From assembly GCF_000331305.1 (NCBI RefSeq), contig NZ_KB217478.1, forward strand, positions 8,339,481 to 8,403,480: a stretch of 64,000 nt of DNA. Reading direction: 5' to 3'. Shown piece after piece: positions 63,110 through 64,000 of the stretch (within the stretch, counting starts at the first letter, position 1; the number at the start of each line of letters is the position of its first letter). The notes under the pieces were generated by a model. The model ran no database searches. It was not told the origin of the DNA and was given only the letters and a program-made list of their open reading frames with translations. Position numbers and translations under genes: made by a program. This DNA comes from Calothrix sp. PCC 7103. GTDB taxonomy: Bacteria > Cyanobacteriota > Cyanobacteriia > Cyanobacteriales > Nostocaceae.

Positions 63110-63445
63110 TTAAAGAATCCACGCCGCACCACCACACACCACCCGAAAACCGAAGTGGAAGTAATCGAGGCCGGGAGTGTTCCTGCTGCGATAAGCAGAA
63201 CGGCAGTAACGCGGATAGTTGCTCCACGAACCACCGCGCAGCAGTTTTTGATTACCATTATCAATTTTTAATTCTGTATTTTCCCTTGCTCCGGCATTGT
63301 CATAATTAGGTTTGGCTGAATAATTATCGGCACACCATTCCCAAACATTGCCATGCATATCATATAAACCGAAATGGTTAGGAGGAAAAATCCCTACTGT
63401 AGTAGTTTTTTCTCTATCTTCACCTTTCGGAGCATCGGCGTAGGG
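63110..63445 (-). pseudogene. DGR target, C-terminal part downstream of internal stop
   Basis: 111 codons in the same frame as 63446-64000, cut off by the TAA at 63446. Reads PYADAPKGEDREKTTTVGIF, then LYDMHGNVWEWCADN and the VR-coded LLRGGSWSNYPRYCRSAYR to the end (CGGAAWIL). This is the second half of a SUMF1/FGE (C-type-lectin-like) fold with the variable surface. An internal start at ATG 63358 is possible but would give half a fold. Confidence 0.8.
63122..63245 (-). repeat. DGR variable repeat (VR), 124 bases
   Basis: Pairs with TR at 60545-60668. Compared with TR, eleven codons differ (for example Asn to Ser, Tyr, Leu, Phe, His; His to Arg; Asp to Gly), all through changes at TR adenines. 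Its 3' end is the GC-rich invariant tail (GGTGGTGCGGCG) expected for the homing initiation region, shared with TR. Confidence 0.97.
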
Positions 63446-64000
63446 TTATCGTGTACAGTCAAAATTCGCTAACTCGCTTGTAATAGTTTCACCAAAATGG
63501 AACGGAGTAATAGTTCCAGCACGGCAGGCGTATTCCCATTCAGCTTCGCTCGGCAGTCGGTAATTACGTCCACTATATTTAGTTAGTCTATCACAAAACT
63601 CTATAGTAGAGTACCATGATATTCGCTCTACTGGCAACTCATCACCTTTAAAACGTGATGGTTCGGGTTTTAATTCACGATTTATTTGTGGTAATGCTGC
63701 AACCGCACGCCATTGTGCCTGAGTAACTGGGTATTTGCCCATGAAAAAGGGTTGAACTGTAACTTCATGCTGCGGACGTTCATTATCTCTACTACCTTCT
63801 TCACCTTCCGGCGCCCCCATTAAAAATGTACCACCTGGAATTGCGACCATATCGAGAGTAATTTCATTGCCAAGATTTTCGGTAAAGTATTGTGCAGTTA
63901 GACTTTCGCGGTTAACGATGGCGCCGCGACGGTTGACTGTTACAGTTTCAAAGGAGAATGTTTGTAGTTCTGAAGTACCTCTTTCCAAAGCTATCTCCTG
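63446..64000 (-). CDS. DGR target protein, SUMF1/FGE domain, N-terminal part (partial)
   Basis: The frame stays open to the window edge, so the start lies outside. Visible residues: TVNRRGAIVNRESLTAQYF linker, then the FGE-sulfatase domain (LDMVAIPGGTFLMGAPEGEE, FFMGKYPVTQAQWRAVA, NYRLPSEAEWEYACRAGT). It ends ANFDCTR followed by TAA, where related proteins continue with a sugar-fold loop (typically NYPYADAPKG). Cyanobacterial DGRs often diversify exactly this domain, giving a ligand-binding, probably surface-exposed protein. Alternatively the stop is an assembly or sequencing error. Confidence 0.9.
   Translation of the reverse strand, partial: QEIALERGTSELQTFSFETVTVNRRGAIVNRESLTAQYFTENLGNEITLDMVAIPGGTFLMGAPEGEEGSRDNERPQHEVTVQPFFMGKYPVTQAQWRAVAALPQINRELKPEPSRFKGDELPVERISWYSTIEFCDRLTKYSGRNYRLPSEAEWEYACRAGTITPFHFGETITSELANFDCTR

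Noticed and set aside
62868-63227. 119-codon frame overlapping the VR in another phase
   Set aside because: It is Leu/Ser/Cys-rich, has no ribosome binding site, and runs across the stop of the target gene and its VR.

Overview
The window is chromosomal-type DNA from a cyanobacterium, most likely a filamentous, heterocyst-forming (Nostocales-like) lineage. Support comes from HemE, RpoZ (the short ycf61-type omega subunit), DUF1818, DUF2232 followed by a CobT-type protein, a 2-oxoglutarate decarboxylase/succinic semialdehyde dehydrogenase pair, FAS1 and pentapeptide-repeat proteins, and many dispersed palindromic intergenic repeats. Overall GC looks low (about 40 %). The palindrome GGCGCC occurs about 113 times by hand count, inside and outside genes, while the classical cyanobacterial HIP1 octamer GCGATCGC was not seen. 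Genus was not determined.

Layout. 0-5 kb: B12-type radical SAM protein, NAD-dependent epimerase, hemE and a 47-aa conserved-looking small protein. 5.5-12.2 kb: response-regulator/PAS/histidine-kinase hybrid, a divergent amidoligase-like protein facing away from an exported S66 (LD-carboxypeptidase/MccF-like) peptidase, and an overlapping GHMP sugar kinase/nucleotidyltransferase pair. 12.4-19.1 kb: Eis-like acetyltransferase, structured-RNA candidate, DCC-family protein, ureohydrolase, Uma2 protein, a small group of degenerate tRNA-like sequences, and an SPFH protein with three N-terminal repeats. 19.1-31.2 kb: CPA2 antiporter, NTR/TIMP-like exported protein, speE, leuC-leuD, pentapeptide protein, BI-1-like membrane protein, and the two-gene cyanobacterial TCA shunt. 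31.5-36.3 kb: FHA-GAF-adenylate cyclase, VanZ-LamG membrane protein, RbgA-type GTPase, and a small gene broken by a ~100-bp MITE with an 8-bp target duplication. 36.4-49.5 kb: an exopolysaccharide locus (TagA/CpsF, GT14-like and three GT2 transferases, Wzx flippase, Wzy-like polymerase, Wzc-type kinase; a priming sugar transferase lies past an unrelated folate gene and ABC permease). 49.7-60 kb: a 1312-aa coiled-coil/Hsp70-like ATPase, a Crp regulator-DUF2232-cobT operon, tRNA-Pro, DUF1818, rpoZ and FAS1.

60.5-64 kb: a diversity-generating retroelement (DGR) read on the minus strand. It has a SUMF1/FGE-type target protein (start outside the window) with a C-terminal 124-bp variable repeat (VR), an Avd-like helper, a DGR-type reverse transcriptase, and a 124-bp template repeat (TR) 20 bp past the RT stop. 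TR and VR differ at 14 positions, every one an adenine in the TR sense strand, the fingerprint of DGR mutagenic homing. The target gene carries one in-frame TAA upstream of the VR, so the present allele looks interrupted.

Some genes end inside dispersed palindromes, and many intergenic regions consist largely of repeat families, so the chromosome appears to have been reshaped by small non-coding repeats. No transposase, CRISPR array or rRNA gene was seen.
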